Positions 52,693-62,550 of a stretch of DNA of 64,000 bases are shown one piece after another. The notes beneath the pieces were generated by a model, which had not been told where the DNA came from, made no database searches, and was given only the letters and a program-made list of their open reading frames with translations. Numbering within the stretch: the first letter of the stretch is position 1; every line of letters starts with the position of its first letter. Origin of the DNA: Phytobacter ursingii (GTDB lineage: Bacteria > Pseudomonadota > Gammaproteobacteria > Enterobacterales > Enterobacteriaceae); contig CABDWT010000019.1 in the NCBI GenBank assembly GCA_901456055.1, positions 186,001 to 250,000 of the forward strand. Direction: 5' to 3'. The position numbers and the translations under genes were made by a program.

Positions 52693-53465
52693 TAGTGTGT
52701 CGTAAATCCGTAACGTTTAAACACGGCGGAAGCTTCCGGGGTTTTCAGATAGTCATAGAACGCGCTAACCGTTGCGTTTTTATGACCTTCGGTAATCGCC
52801 ATCGGATATTCCACTTTCTGGTGAGAGTTTTCAGGGAAAGTCCCGACCACTTTCACGCCCTTACTGGCCACGGCGTCTGAACCGTAGACGATACCCAGCG
52901 GGGCTTCGCCTCGTTCCACCAGTGCCAGAGCACCACGTACATCTTCTGCTGGCGCCAGGCTCGGGGACAATTTATCCCACGCCCCCAGTTTTTGCAGCGC
53001 CTCTTTCGCATAGATACCTGCCGGAACGTGCTCCGGATCGCCAACCGCCAGGCGGCCGCCTTTCAGCAGGCTTGCCCAGTCAGTGGTCGCATCAACGGTG
53101 ATATCGCCCTGGGTACTGCTTTTCGGCGCCACAACAACCAGGCTATTTCCCAGCAGCGTTACACGCGTCCCCGTATCGATACTCTTTTTATCAACCGCAT
53201 AATCCATCCATTTCTGGTCTGCAGAAATGAACAGATCCGCAGGCGCGCCTGCTTCGATTTGACGTGCCAGCGTGGAAGAAGAGGCAAACGACGAAAGCAC
53301 CTCGACGTTTTTCTCTTTCTTATACGCAGCGGCAATGTCCTGCATTGCATTCGTCAGCGATGCTGCCGCAAAAACGGTAATTTTCCCTTCATCAGCCAGC
53401 GCATGTCCGGCAACGGAGAGAGATAAAGTCGCCCCGGCAAAAAGGCGTAACCATGTAAGTGCCAT
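52692..53465 (-). CDS. modA: Molybdate-binding periplasmic protein ModA
   Basis: This 257-residue precursor has a 24-residue signal peptide (cleavage after HALA). The mature oxyanion-binding protein begins DEGKITVFAAASLTNAMQD; FASSSTLARQIEAGAPADLFISAD and AGIYAKEALQ contain molybdate ligands. First gene of modABC, under a ModE site. Confidence 0.96.
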   Translation of the reverse strand: MALTWLRLFAGATLSLSVAGHALADEGKITVFAAASLTNAMQDIAAAYKKEKNVEVLSSFASSSTLARQIEAGAPADLFISADQKWMDYAVDKKSIDTGTRVTLLGNSLVVVAPKSSTQGDITVDATTDWASLLKGGRLAVGDPEHVPAGIYAKEALQKLGAWDKLSPSLAPAEDVRGALALVERGEAPLGIVYGSDAVASKGVKVVGTFPENSHQKVEYPMAITEGHKNATVSAFYDYLKTPEASAVFKRYGFTTH

Positions 53466-53483
53466 CTGTAACTCCTGTGAGTG

Positions 53484-53509
53484 TCGTTATATATTTCGAA
53501 ATATAGCGA
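53484..53509. promoter_or_regulatory. ModE-molybdate operator of modABC
   Basis: TCGTTATAT and ATATAGCGA form an inverted repeat around 8 bp, 18 bp upstream of the modA start. This position suits repression by ModE-molybdate. Confidence 0.92.
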
Positions 53510-53600
53510 TACTACCAGAGATTTGGCAGATGAGATCATACTCATCAAGAATTACTGAGGCTTATGAGATATCGGCAAGCTTATGCCAATCTTGAATAGC

Positions 53601-53626
53601 AAAACGCCCGCTATTGCGGGCGTTTT
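53601..53626 (-). terminator. Terminator downstream of acrZ
   Basis: Perfect 11-bp stem AAAACGCCCGC / GCGGGCGTTTT with a 4-nt loop, 7 bp past the acrZ stop. It has U-tracts on both strands. Confidence 0.92.
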
Positions 53627-53633
53627 TTTAAAT

Positions 53634-53783
53634 TCAGCGGCGTTGCGCGGGGCGGTCGCGATGACCAACAGTGGAAAAAACGTTGAATACCTCACCCAGG
53701 CCATAGATCAACCCCAGGATGATAGCCATCACCACAGGGACCATGATTACGGCAAAAACTAAGCTTTTCAATAACTCAAACAT
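53634..53783 (-). CDS. acrZ: AcrZ, small regulatory subunit of the AcrAB-TolC efflux pump
   Basis: This 49-residue protein starts [20 protein letters not shown], continues with [14 protein letters not shown], and ends with a charged tail. It is nearly identical in the helix to E. coli AcrZ (YbhT). One bent transmembrane helix sits in a groove of AcrB and alters drug specificity. GGAGTTGACC precedes the ATG. It lies upstream of modA on the same strand, as in E. coli. Confidence 0.96.
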   Translation of the reverse strand: MFELLKSLVFAVIMVPVVMAIILGLIYGLGEVFNVFSTVGHRDRPAQRR

Positions 53784-53868
53784 GGTCAACTCCATTTAGT
53801 GTTAAGGGGGCATTCTAACCGCATCCGGCAGAAAAACACTCGCCTTTTGTGCCATCGCCGGTAACCTT

Positions 53869-54465
53869 TTACAGGGACTGACGGCTCAGTACAAACATAT
53901 CCGCGCTGCGAATATTCCAGGGGCGGGCAATATGTGAATGTTGCATGCTATCGACACGTATTTTATCAAACGGAATGCACTTCACTTCTTTGCTTGAGTC
54001 CCAGGTGACCAGTCCTTCGTCTGTTACTTTCGAAATGACCGTCCAGTGGCTATATTCCTGCTCACCATCATTATAATCGTAAGCCTGAATAACGACCCTT
54101 CCCGCTTTATAATTCGCCAGGCTTAACGTATCGAGAATATCCCGACGATCGCGGCGTTTATCGTTATGCCAGTAGGGCATGCTAAAGGCGAACTGCCATT
54201 GTTGGCGGGTTTTCGGATCGTAAAATTCGTACTCAGTATTTAACAGAGCCATCGTCCGGCTCAGCGTATTTTTAAGCGAACCGCGGCCAATACCGTTCAC
54301 GAATCCCATCGGATCGCCATCAAAAACATATTGCTGCAAAATGACAGGGAAGATTTCCGGAAGCGCCAGTTCAGGTTCCAGTAAATGTATCCCGTTCGCC
54401 ATTGCGTAAAAACCACAGGCCCCGTCCAGCTCACCTTGCAAGGCCGGGCGTTTTTTCACTGCCAT
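53869..54465 (-). CDS. Putative C39-like/papain-fold cysteine peptidase, function unknown
   Basis: This 198-residue soluble protein is not recognised as a named gene. It carries a papain-like arrangement: Q10 and C17 in LQGELDGACGFYAMANGI, H140 in EYSHWTVISKV and D156 in VTWDSS. This order and the beta-strand context (HW.V then V.WD) are those of C39/papain-fold peptidases. No signal peptide or membrane segment is seen. AAGGAACAGAAT sets the ATG (MAVKKRPALQ). It sits between acrZ and modE, which are adjacent in K-12. Peptidase, transglutaminase-like or inactive homologue are all possible. Confidence 0.6.
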   Translation of the reverse strand: MAVKKRPALQGELDGACGFYAMANGIHLLEPELALPEIFPVILQQYVFDGDPMGFVNGIGRGSLKNTLSRTMALLNTEYEFYDPKTRQQWQFAFSMPYWHNDKRRDRRDILDTLSLANYKAGRVVIQAYDYNDGEQEYSHWTVISKVTDEGLVTWDSSKEVKCIPFDKIRVDSMQHSHIARPWNIRSADMFVLSRQSL

Positions 54466-54606
54466 ATTCTGTTCCTTCAGCGCATTGTCTCTTTCCCCTA
54501 TCGACAATTGTGACAGTATCTTTAGAAAAACAACGCTCGCGGGGGAAGACTAGGCTACAGGTCGATTTTCCTTCACAATATTCTTTTTACATCAGGACAC
54601 TACGCT

Positions 54607-55395
54607 ATGCAGGCTGAAATTCTTCTTACCCTCAAACTCCAGGAACGGCTGTTCGCAGACCCGCGCCGTATTCATTTACTCAAACAGATAGAACAGACGG
54701 GTTCAATAAGCCAGGGGGCGAAGAATGCAAACATCAGCTATAAAAGTGCCTGGGACGCCATTAATGAGATGAATCAGCTCAGTGAACAGACGCTGGTGGA
54801 ACGTGCGACAGGGGGAAAAGGCGGCGGCGGCGCAGTCGTTACCCGCTACGGCCAGCGTCTTATTCAACTCTATGATTTACTCGGCCAGATTCAGCAAAAA
54901 GCGTTTGATGTACTGAGCGACGACGATGCTATGCCATTGGACAGCCTGCTGGCGGCTATTTCCCGTTTTTCGCTGCAAACCAGCGCCCGTAACCAATGGT
55001 TTGGCACCATTACCGCCCTTGACCACCAGCAGGTACAGCAGCATGTCAATGTGCTTCTGGCGGATGGTACGACATCTCTCAACGTCGCTATTACTGCGCA
55101 AAGCGTGCAACGCCTGGATTTGACCCAGGGCAAAGAGGTGCTGGTGCTACTAAAAGCGCCCTGGGTAGACATCACAACCGACCACGCCACTGCGCAACAG
55201 GCCGATAACCAGCTCCGTGGGCGGATCAGCCATATTGAGCGTGGCGAATTACAGTGCGAAGTGCTGCTGACGCTTCCCGATGGCCAGCAGTTATGTGCGA
55301 CAGTGCCCGCCCGACAAGCGCAAGATCTAAAGGAAGAGGCTGAGGTCACCGCATATTTTAATGCTGACAAGGTCATTCTCGCCACGTTGTGCTAA
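54607..55395 (+). CDS. modE: Molybdate-responsive regulator ModE
   Basis: This 262-residue protein is the same length as E. coli ModE. The N-terminal winged helix (LLKQIEQTGSISQGAKNANI, SYKSAWDAINEMNQL) is followed by SARNQW and two MOP/TOBE molybdate-binding domains. As a dimer with molybdate it represses modABC and activates moa; matching operators are present at 53484 and 33047. It is followed by modF after 66 bp. Confidence 0.96.
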   Translation: MQAEILLTLKLQERLFADPRRIHLLKQIEQTGSISQGAKNANISYKSAWDAINEMNQLSEQTLVERATGGKGGGGAVVTRYGQRLIQLYDLLGQIQQKAFDVLSDDDAMPLDSLLAAISRFSLQTSARNQWFGTITALDHQQVQQHVNVLLADGTTSLNVAITAQSVQRLDLTQGKEVLVLLKAPWVDITTDHATAQQADNQLRGRISHIERGELQCEVLLTLPDGQQLCATVPARQAQDLKEEAEVTAYFNADKVILATLC

Positions 55396-55461
55396 GTAGA
55401 TTGACAAGTTGCCTGCCAACACGTATCCCTGTTTGTATCGCTGCAAAAAATGGGATACATA

Positions 55462-56925
55462 ATGTCATCATTGCAAATTTCGCAAGGTACGTTTCGTCTG
55501 AGCGACACCCGGACACTGTCGATTCATCATTTAACGCTGCAGTCAGGTGAAAGCTGGGCTTTCGTCGGCGCAAACGGGAGCGGAAAATCGGCGCTGGCCA
55601 AAGCGCTGGCCGGTGAGTTGACGCTCCTTAAAGGGGATCGCCAGAGCAGCTTCTCGCGCATGACCCGCCTGTCATTCGAACAGCTGCAAAAACTGGTCAG
55701 TGAAGAGTGGCAACGCAATAACACCGACATGCTAAGCCCCGGTGAAGATGACACCGGGCGCACCACCGCAGAAATCATCCAGGATGAGGTTAACGATGCC
55801 GCGCGCTGCCAGCAACTGGCCGAACGTTTTGGCATCACTTCGCTGCTCTCGCGCCGTTTTAAATATCTCTCGACGGGAGAGACGCGCAAAACGCTTCTCT
55901 GCCAGGCGCTGATGTCACAACCCGATTTATTGATCCTTGACGAGCCTTTTGACGGACTGGACGTTGCTTCACGGCAGAATCTCGCCGCCCTCCTCGCCGA
56001 GCTTAATGCGGAAGGTTACACCCTGGTGCTGGTACTGAACCGCTTTGATGAAATTCCGGATTTTGTGCAGAATGCGGGCGTACTGGCTGACTGCGCGCTA
56101 ACGGAAGTCGGCGAAAAATCAGCACTGTTACAGCAGGCGCTTATCGCGCAACTGGCGCACAGCGAAAATCTGGCGGGAATGGCGCTGCCGGAGCCGGATG
56201 CACCGCCAGCCCGCGCGCAACTGACCGCCGGAGAACCGCTGATTGTCCTCAGAGATGGCGTGGTCTCCTATAATGATCGTCCGATTATCAACCACCTCGA
56301 CTGGACGGTTCGACCGGGCGAACACTGGCAAATTAGCGGACCGAACGGCGCAGGAAAATCGACGCTGCTCAGTCTGGTTACGGGCGATCATGCGCAAGGC
56401 TACAGCAATGATTTAACCCTTTTTGGTCGTCGTCGCGGCAGCGGCGAGACCATCTGGGATATTAAGAAGCACATTGGTTACGTCAGCAGCAGTCTGCATC
56501 TTGACTATCGCGTCAGTACGACCGTGCGTAATGTAGTTCTTTCCGGCTATTTTGACTCTATTGGTATTTATCAGGCCGTTTCGGATAAACAGCGCAAGCT
56601 GGCGCAACAGTGGCTGGACCTCGCGGGGTTCAACCCCAAAACCGCCGATGCGCCTTTCCATAGTCTGTCATGGGGACAGCAACGCCTGGCGCTGATTGTC
56701 CGCGCGCTGGTCAAACATCCGACGTTACTGATCCTTGATGAGCCGCTGCAAGGCCTGGATCCGCTGAACCGTCAGCTCATTCGCCGCTTTGTTGATGTGC
56801 TGATTGGCGAAGGCGAAACGCAATTATTGTTTGTCTCCCACCATGCCAGCGATGCCCCAACGTGTATCACGCATCGCTTACAGTTTGTCCCGGATGGCGA
56901 CAACTGGCGCTACGCGTTTGATTGA
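55462..56925 (+). CDS. modF: ModF, duplicated ABC ATPase of the mod locus
   Basis: This 487-residue protein has two ABC domains. The first has Walker A GANGSGKSA and signature LSTGETRK; the second has Walker [10 protein letters not shown], signature LSWGQQRL and Walker B LLILDEPLQGLDP. Related to photorepair-type PhrA proteins; no permease partner is known and the function is unclear. The ATG beginning MSSLQISQGTFRLSD is chosen, four codons into the open frame. Confidence 0.94.
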   Translation: MSSLQISQGTFRLSDTRTLSIHHLTLQSGESWAFVGANGSGKSALAKALAGELTLLKGDRQSSFSRMTRLSFEQLQKLVSEEWQRNNTDMLSPGEDDTGRTTAEIIQDEVNDAARCQQLAERFGITSLLSRRFKYLSTGETRKTLLCQALMSQPDLLILDEPFDGLDVASRQNLAALLAELNAEGYTLVLVLNRFDEIPDFVQNAGVLADCALTEVGEKSALLQQALIAQLAHSENLAGMALPEPDAPPARAQLTAGEPLIVLRDGVVSYNDRPIINHLDWTVRPGEHWQISGPNGAGKSTLLSLVTGDHAQGYSNDLTLFGRRRGSGETIWDIKKHIGYVSSSLHLDYRVSTTVRNVVLSGYFDSIGIYQAVSDKQRKLAQQWLDLAGFNPKTADAPFHSLSWGQQRLALIVRALVKHPTLLILDEPLQGLDPLNRQLIRRFVDVLIGEGETQLLFVSHHASDAPTCITHRLQFVPDGDNWRYAFD

Positions 56926-56931
56926 GTTTTT

Positions 56932-56958
56932 CACAGGTGGGGGGCCGCCCTGCCTGTG
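56932..56958 (+). terminator. Hairpin downstream of modF
   Basis: CACAGG / CCTGTG with inner GGG / CCC pairing, followed by TTTCATATCATTTT. A moderate intrinsic terminator before the gal promoter. Confidence 0.6.
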
Positions 56959-57051
56959 TTTCATATCATTTTCAGAATTTATGCATCATTACGTCATTAT
57001 TTATCTGTTTTATAATCAGTTACGTGGGCAGGGAATGCATGACCCATTGCA

Positions 57052-57067
57052 GTGTAAACGATTCCAC
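57052..57067. promoter_or_regulatory. External gal operator (OE)
   Basis: GTGTAAACGATTCCAC fits the GalR/GalS operator consensus and lies 36 bp before the -10 element, as in E. coli. Confidence 0.92.
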
Positions 57068-57069
57068 TA

Positions 57070-57108
57070 ATTTATCACATATCACAGTTTTGCCGTCTCT
57101 GTTATGCT
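57070..57108 (+). promoter_or_regulatory. gal promoter with CRP-type site and -10 element
   Basis: ATATCACA (57080-57087) corresponds to the CRP half-site of the E. coli gal promoter, and TATGCT (57103-57108) to its -10 hexamer. There is no good -35, as expected of a CRP-dependent promoter. Confidence 0.75.
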
Positions 57109-57145
57109 AAAGTTAATTCATAACATACGCCTGATGGAGTGATAT

Positions 57146-58162
57146 ATGAAAGTTCTGGTTACGGGTGGTAGCGGTTACATTGGAAGCCATACCTGTGTAC
57201 AACTGCTGCAAAATGGCCACGACGTCATCATCCTCGACAATCTGTGTAACAGTAAACGCAGTGTCGTGCCGGTGCTTGAACGCCTGGGGGGCAAATCCGC
57301 CCTGTTTATCCAGGGTGATATTCGTGATGAAGCACTGCTGGCTGAAATCCTGCACGATCATGCAATCGAAGCGGTCATCCACTTCGCAGGACTGAAAGCC
57401 GTTGGCGAATCGGTCGCCAAACCGCTGGAGTACTACGATAACAACGTCAACGGTACCCTTCGTCTGGTGAATGCCATGCGCGCGGCCAACGTTAAAAACC
57501 TCATTTTCAGCTCTTCCGCAACGGTCTATGGCGATCAGCCGCAAATCCCGTATGTCGAAAGTTTCCCGACCGGCACCCCGCAGAGCCCCTACGGCAAAAG
57601 TAAGCTGATGGTTGAGCAGATTCTGACCGACCTGCAAAAAGCCCAGCCGGACTGGAGTATTGCGCTGCTGCGTTATTTCAATCCGGTGGGCGCCCATCCG
57701 TCAGGAGATATGGGTGAAGACCCGCAGGGTATCCCGAACAACCTGATGCCTTACATCGCCCAGGTGGCCGTGGGCCGTCGCGATTCACTGGCCGTATTCG
57801 GTAATGATTACCCTACGCCTGATGGCACCGGCGTACGCGATTACATCCATGTGATGGATTTGGCCGACGGGCACGTTGCGGCGATGGAAAAACTGGCGGG
57901 CAAGCAAGGTGTCCACATTTATAACCTCGGCGCAGGCGTTGGCAGCAGTGTGCTGGATGTGGTTAACGCATTCAGCAAAGCCTGCGGTAAACCGGTAGCG
58001 TACCACTTCGCTCCCCGCCGCGATGGCGATCTGCCTGCCTACTGGGCGGATGCAAGCAAAGCGGATAATGAGCTGGGCTGGCGTGTGACCCGTACGCTCG
58101 ATGAAATGGCACAAGATACCTGGCGCTGGCAGTCCCGCCACCCGCAAGGCTACACCGATTAA
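57146..58162 (+). CDS. galE: UDP-glucose 4-epimerase GalE
   Basis: This 338-residue NAD-dependent SDR enzyme interconverts UDP-galactose and UDP-glucose. [10 protein letters not shown] is at residues 7-16, S124 in SSSATVYGD, and the catalytic pair Y149/K153 (YGKSK). First gene of galETKM. The internal gal operator lies at the start of the coding region. TGGAGTGATAT precedes the ATG. Confidence 0.97.
   Translation: MKVLVTGGSGYIGSHTCVQLLQNGHDVIILDNLCNSKRSVVPVLERLGGKSALFIQGDIRDEALLAEILHDHAIEAVIHFAGLKAVGESVAKPLEYYDNNVNGTLRLVNAMRAANVKNLIFSSSATVYGDQPQIPYVESFPTGTPQSPYGKSKLMVEQILTDLQKAQPDWSIALLRYFNPVGAHPSGDMGEDPQGIPNNLMPYIAQVAVGRRDSLAVFGNDYPTPDGTGVRDYIHVMDLADGHVAAMEKLAGKQGVHIYNLGAGVGSSVLDVVNAFSKACGKPVAYHFAPRRDGDLPAYWADASKADNELGWRVTRTLDEMAQDTWRWQSRHPQGYTD
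57165..57180. promoter_or_regulatory. Internal gal operator (OI)
   Basis: GTGGTAGCGGTTACAT, codons 7-12 of galE, equals the E. coli OI. It is 113 bp from OE, so GalR looping repression should be conserved. Confidence 0.93.
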
Positions 58163-58172
58163 AGGAAGGGTC

Positions 58173-59219
58173 ATGACGCAATTTAACCCGGTCGATCATC
58201 CGCATCGCCGTTATAACCCGCTGACAGGGCAATGGATTCTGGTATCGCCGCACCGGGCCAAACGCCCCTGGCAGGGCGCCCAGGAAACCCCGGCGAAACA
58301 GACCCTGCCGTCCCACGATCCCGACTGTTTTTTATGTCCGGGCAACACCCGTGTCACCGGTGATAAAAACCCCGATTACCCCGGTACGTATGTCTTCACC
58401 AATGACTTTGCGGCACTGATGACCGACACGCCGGACGCGCCGGAAAGCAACGATCCGCTGATGCGCAGCCAGAGCGCGCGTGGCACCAGCCGCGTTATCT
58501 GCTTCTCGCCGGATCACAGCAAAACCCTGCCGGAACTGAGCCTGAGCGCGCTGGAAGAGGTGGTGAAAACCTGGCAGGAACAGACCGCCGATCTGGGCCG
58601 GACGTACCCGTGGGTTCAGGTCTTTGAGAATAAAGGCGCGGCAATGGGCTGTTCGAACCCGCACCCGCATGGCCAGGTGTGGGCCAACAGTTTCCTGCCC
58701 AATGAAGCCGAACGTGAAGACCGCCTGCAGAGTGACTATTTCCGCCAGTACGGCTCCCCCATGCTGGTGGATTACGCCGAACGTGAGCGCAGGGACGGCA
58801 GCCGTACCGTCGTTGAAACCGAACACTGGCTGGCCGTGGTGCCCTACTGGGCGGCCTGGCCGTTTGAAACGCTGCTGTTACCCAAAGCGCCTGTCCGGCG
58901 GATCACCGAATTAACCGACGCGCAGCGTGGCGACCTGGCGCGGGCCCTCAAGCAGCTGACCAGCCGCTACGATAACCTGTTTCAGTGCTCCTTCCCCTAC
59001 TCGATGGGCTGGCACGGGGCGCCCTTCACGCAACAGGATCACAGCCACTGGCAGTTGCATGCGCATTTTTACCCGCCGTTATTACGCTCCGCCACGGTAC
59101 GTAAGTTTATGGTCGGTTATGAAATGCTGGCCGAGACGCAGCGTGACCTGACGGCAGAGCAGGCGGCTGAACGTCTGCGCGCGGTCAGCGCTGTTCATTT
59201 CCGCGAATCCGGAGTTTAA
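58173..59219 (+). CDS. galT: Galactose-1-phosphate uridylyltransferase GalT
   Basis: This 348-residue enzyme exchanges UMP between UDP-glucose and galactose-1-phosphate. The nucleophile is H166 within NPHPHGQ (H164/H166), and zinc cysteines C52 and C55 are in DCFLCPG. It starts 10 bp after galE (AAAGGAAGGG site). Confidence 0.97.
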   Translation: MTQFNPVDHPHRRYNPLTGQWILVSPHRAKRPWQGAQETPAKQTLPSHDPDCFLCPGNTRVTGDKNPDYPGTYVFTNDFAALMTDTPDAPESNDPLMRSQSARGTSRVICFSPDHSKTLPELSLSALEEVVKTWQEQTADLGRTYPWVQVFENKGAAMGCSNPHPHGQVWANSFLPNEAEREDRLQSDYFRQYGSPMLVDYAERERRDGSRTVVETEHWLAVVPYWAAWPFETLLLPKAPVRRITELTDAQRGDLARALKQLTSRYDNLFQCSFPYSMGWHGAPFTQQDHSHWQLHAHFYPPLLRSATVRKFMVGYEMLAETQRDLTAEQAAERLRAVSAVHFRESGV

Positions 59220-59221
59220 CC

Positions 59222-60370
59222 ATGAGTCTGAAAGAAAAAACACAGTCCCTGTTTGCTGAAAAATTTGGCTACCCTGCCACCCATACCCTTCAGGCACCGG
59301 GGCGCGTAAACCTGATCGGCGAACATACCGATTATAACGACGGGTTTGTGCTGCCCTGCGCCATTGATTACCAGACCGTCATCAGCTGCGCCACGCGGAC
59401 AGATCGTACCGTGCGCGTTATCGCCGCCGACTACGACGGCCAGCAGGATGAATTCTCGCTGGACGCCCCCATCGTGACCCACCCTTCGCAACAGTGGTCA
59501 AACTATGTGCGTGGCGTGGTGAAACATCTGCAAAAACGTGACAACACGTTTGGCGGCGCGGACCTCGTCATCAGCGGCAACGTGCCGCAGGGTGCGGGCC
59601 TGAGCTCATCCGCGTCGCTGGAAGTGGCGGTCGGCACCGTGTTTCAGCAGCTCTACCACCTGCCGCTGGACGGCACGCAAATCGCCCTGAACGGCCAGGA
59701 AGCGGAAAACCAGTTTGTCGGCTGTAACTGCGGCATCATGGACCAGCTCATCTCGGCGCTGGGTAAAAAAGGCAGCGCACTGCTGATCGACTGCCGCTCG
59801 CTGGGCAGCAAAGCGGTCTCCATGCCGGAGGGCGTCGCCATCGTCATCATCAACAGTAACTTTAAACGCACCCTGGTGGGCAGCGAGTACAACACCCGCC
59901 GTGAACAGTGTGAAACCGGGGCGCGTTTCTTCCAGCAAAAAGCGCTGCGTGACGTGAATATCGATCAGTTCAATGCCGTCGCGCACGAACTGGATCCGGT
60001 GGTTGCCCGGCGCGTCCGCCATGTGCTGACTGAAAATGCGCGTACCGTGGAGGCTGCCGACGCACTGGAAAAAGGCGACCTGCAGCGAATGGGCGTCCTG
60101 ATGGCGGAATCGCATGCCTCCATGCGTGACGATTTTGAAATCACCGTGCCGCAAATCGACACTCTGGTGGAGATTGTGAAGACCACCATCGGCGACAAAG
60201 GCGGGGTGCGCATGACCGGCGGCGGTTTCGGCGGCTGCGTGGTCGCGCTGGTGCCGGAAGCACTGGTGCCAGCGGTGAAAGAGGCCGTTGCGGCGCAGTA
60301 TGAAGCCAAGACCGGGATTAAAGAGACGTTTTACGTGTGCAAACCTTCACAGGGAGCGGGACAGTGCTAA
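59222..60370 (+). CDS. galK: Galactokinase GalK
   Basis: This 382-residue GHMP kinase phosphorylates galactose at C1. The signature [19 protein letters not shown] (about residues 27-45), phosphate loop [16 protein letters not shown] and C-terminal [15 protein letters not shown] are present. It starts 2 bp after galT and overlaps galM by 7 bp. Confidence 0.97.
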   Translation: MSLKEKTQSLFAEKFGYPATHTLQAPGRVNLIGEHTDYNDGFVLPCAIDYQTVISCATRTDRTVRVIAADYDGQQDEFSLDAPIVTHPSQQWSNYVRGVVKHLQKRDNTFGGADLVISGNVPQGAGLSSSASLEVAVGTVFQQLYHLPLDGTQIALNGQEAENQFVGCNCGIMDQLISALGKKGSALLIDCRSLGSKAVSMPEGVAIVIINSNFKRTLVGSEYNTRREQCETGARFFQQKALRDVNIDQFNAVAHELDPVVARRVRHVLTENARTVEAADALEKGDLQRMGVLMAESHASMRDDFEITVPQIDTLVEIVKTTIGDKGGVRMTGGGFGGCVVALVPEALVPAVKEAVAAQYEAKTGIKETFYVCKPSQGAGQC

Positions 60371-61404
60371 ATGAATCTTCCGGGGCAGCGCCAGATGGAC
60401 TGCCCTTCCGTCTGATTACCCTGCGCAACAGCGCAGGGATGGTGGTCACCGTCATGGACTGGGGCGCTACGTTGCTGTCGGCACGGGTGCCACTTTCCGA
60501 TGGCTCGGTGCGTGAAGCGCTACTCGGTTGCGCCACCCCCGAACACTATATTCACCAGAACGCGTTTCTGGGCGCATCCGTTGGGCGCTATGCGAATCGG
60601 ATCGCTAAAAGCCAGTTTGTCCTCGATGGGGAAACCTGGGCGCTCGTGCCAAGTCAGGGCGAAAACCAGCTGCACGGCGGCCCGGAAGGGTTTGATAAGC
60701 GCCGCTGGCTAATTGAGCGACAAAATGACAGCGAAGCGCTGCTCTCATTAACCTCGCCTGATGGTGACCAGGGTTTTCCTGGAAAAGTGAACGCCAGCGT
60801 ACTTTATCGCCTTGGTGAAGATAACCGTCTGGCTATCGAGTATCGTGCGACGACCGATAAGCCTTGTCCGGTTAATCTGACCAATCATGCCTACTTCAAC
60901 CTCAACGGCGAACAGAGCGATGTGCGTAGCCACAGGCTGCAACTGCTGGCGGATGCCTATCTGCCGGTCGACAGCATGGGTATCCCGACGGGCGACCTGA
61001 AAAATGTGGCGCAGACCAGCTTTGATTTCCGTCAGCCGAAAACGCTGGCTCAGGATTTCCTGAGTGATGACGATCAGCGGGTGGTGAAAGGTTATGACCA
61101 TGCGTTTTTGCTGCAGGCTAAAGGTGATGCCAGCCAGCCTGCGGCCCATGTCTGGTCGGCGGACAATAAGTTGCAAATGTCCGTCTATACGTCTGCCCCG
61201 GCGCTACAATTTTACTCCGGGAATTTCCTTGAAGGGACACCCGCTCGCGGCAATACGGCCTACAGTGCGTGGCAGGGTCTGGCACTGGAAAGTGAATTTT
61301 TACCCGACAGCCCGAACCGTCCGGACTATCCTCACGGCAGCTGTATTCTGCGACCCGGCGATGAGTATGTCAGCCTGACGGAATATCACTTTATTCCCGC
61401 CTGA
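60364..61404 (+). CDS. galM: Galactose mutarotase GalM
   Basis: This 346-residue aldose 1-epimerase interconverts alpha- and beta-galactose. [21 protein letters not shown] (catalytic His) and [13 protein letters not shown] (catalytic Glu) are conserved. Start is a GTG inside the galK end (GTGCTAAATGAA), matching E. coli galM in position. Last gene of the operon. Confidence 0.95.
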   Translation: MLNESSGAAPDGLPFRLITLRNSAGMVVTVMDWGATLLSARVPLSDGSVREALLGCATPEHYIHQNAFLGASVGRYANRIAKSQFVLDGETWALVPSQGENQLHGGPEGFDKRRWLIERQNDSEALLSLTSPDGDQGFPGKVNASVLYRLGEDNRLAIEYRATTDKPCPVNLTNHAYFNLNGEQSDVRSHRLQLLADAYLPVDSMGIPTGDLKNVAQTSFDFRQPKTLAQDFLSDDDQRVVKGYDHAFLLQAKGDASQPAAHVWSADNKLQMSVYTSAPALQFYSGNFLEGTPARGNTAYSAWQGLALESEFLPDSPNRPDYPHGSCILRPGDEYVSLTEYHFIPA

Positions 61405-61409
61405 TAACC

Positions 61410-61434
61410 AACCCTCCATCCGGAGGGTTTTTTT
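61410..61434 (+). terminator. Terminator of the gal operon
   Basis: Stem AACCCTCC / GGAGGGTT with loop ATCC, ending in a run of eight or more T. Confidence 0.95.
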
Positions 61435-61566
61435 TGCCCATTTCGCTGAAATATCGGCCATTCATCGACAAAATGGTAACCACTAATTCACAAGCACCTT
61501 ACACTGGGCCACTATTTTCGCTATGGTTAAGGGTAATCGTTGCTGCTGGTCATTACAGGGCAATAT

Positions 61567-61585
61567 AATGAGAATTGTTATCATT
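61567..61585. promoter_or_regulatory. Fur box upstream of gpmA
   Basis: AATGAGAATTGTTATCATT is a 9-1-9 inverted repeat close to the Fur consensus, 27 bp before gpmA. gpmA is Fur-repressed in E. coli. Confidence 0.85.
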
Positions 61586-61612
61586 CAATCAGGCTTATGA
61601 AGGAGTAAGTGT

Positions 61613-62365
61613 ATGGCTGTTACTAAACTGGTTCTGGTTCGTCACGGCGAAAGCCAGTGGAATAATGAAAACCGCTTCACCGGTTGGTATGATGTTGATC
61701 TGTCCGAGAAAGGCGTTAGCGAAGCAAAAGCCGCAGGTAAGCTGCTCAAGGAGGAAGGCTTCACCTTCGACTTTGCATACACCTCTGTGCTGAAACGTGC
61801 CATCCACACCCTGTGGAATGTGCTGGACGAACTGGATCAGGCCTGGCTGCCGGTAGAGAAATCCTGGAAACTGAACGAGCGTCATTACGGTGCGCTGCAG
61901 GGCCTGAACAAAGCGGAAACCGCTGAAAAATACGGTGATGAACAAGTTAAACAGTGGCGTCGCGGCTTTGCTGTTACTCCGCCGGAACTGACGAAAGATG
62001 ACGAGCGTTTCCCGGGCCACGATCCGCGTTATGCGAAACTGACCGAGAAAGAGCTGCCGACCACTGAAAGCCTGGCGCTGACTATCGAACGCGTGGTGCC
62101 TTACTGGAACGAAACCATTCTGCCGCGCCTGAAAAGCGGTGAGCGCGTAATCATCGCGGCACACGGTAACTCCCTGCGCGCGCTGGTGAAATACCTGGAT
62201 AATATGGGCGAAGACGAAATTCTTGAACTGAATATCCCGACCGGCGTGCCGCTGGTGTATGAGTTCGACGAAAACTTCAAACCTGTCAAACACTACTACC
62301 TGGGTAATGCCGATGAGATCGCGGCGAAAGCGGCTGCCGTTGCCAACCAGGGTAAAGCGAAGTAG
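61613..62365 (+). CDS. gpmA: 2,3-bisphosphoglycerate-dependent phosphoglycerate mutase GpmA
   Basis: This 250-residue glycolytic enzyme interconverts 3- and 2-phosphoglycerate through a phosphohistidine. The phosphorylated histidine is H11 ([11 protein letters not shown]); the second His is in [27 protein letters not shown] is conserved. AAGGAGTAAGTGT precedes the ATG. Single gene with its own Fur box and terminator. Confidence 0.97.
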   Translation: MAVTKLVLVRHGESQWNNENRFTGWYDVDLSEKGVSEAKAAGKLLKEEGFTFDFAYTSVLKRAIHTLWNVLDELDQAWLPVEKSWKLNERHYGALQGLNKAETAEKYGDEQVKQWRRGFAVTPPELTKDDERFPGHDPRYAKLTEKELPTTESLALTIERVVPYWNETILPRLKSGERVIIAAHGNSLRALVKYLDNMGEDEILELNIPTGVPLVYEFDENFKPVKHYYLGNADEIAAKAAAVANQGKAK

Positions 62366-62380
62366 TTTTCACAAGGCATC

Positions 62381-62410
62381 AAAAAAGCGTGGAGCAATCC
62401 ACGCTTTTTT
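62381..62410 (+). terminator. Terminator of gpmA
   Basis: Perfect 13-bp stem (six A, GCGTGGA / TCCACGC, six T) with tetraloop GCAA. Symmetric, so it may also act on the converging aroG transcript. Confidence 0.95.
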
Positions 62411-62550
62411 TCTTTGCGGGGGTACGACACAACATCATTTACGACGGTGTCGAAGCGGCAAAGGAAGGAATCCCCGAGAGCACCGCTAACTCTGTGACCG
62501 GGGTTTCCCAGTGCAGCCAACAAAGAGACAGGCCTAAGGATGAAGCAGAT

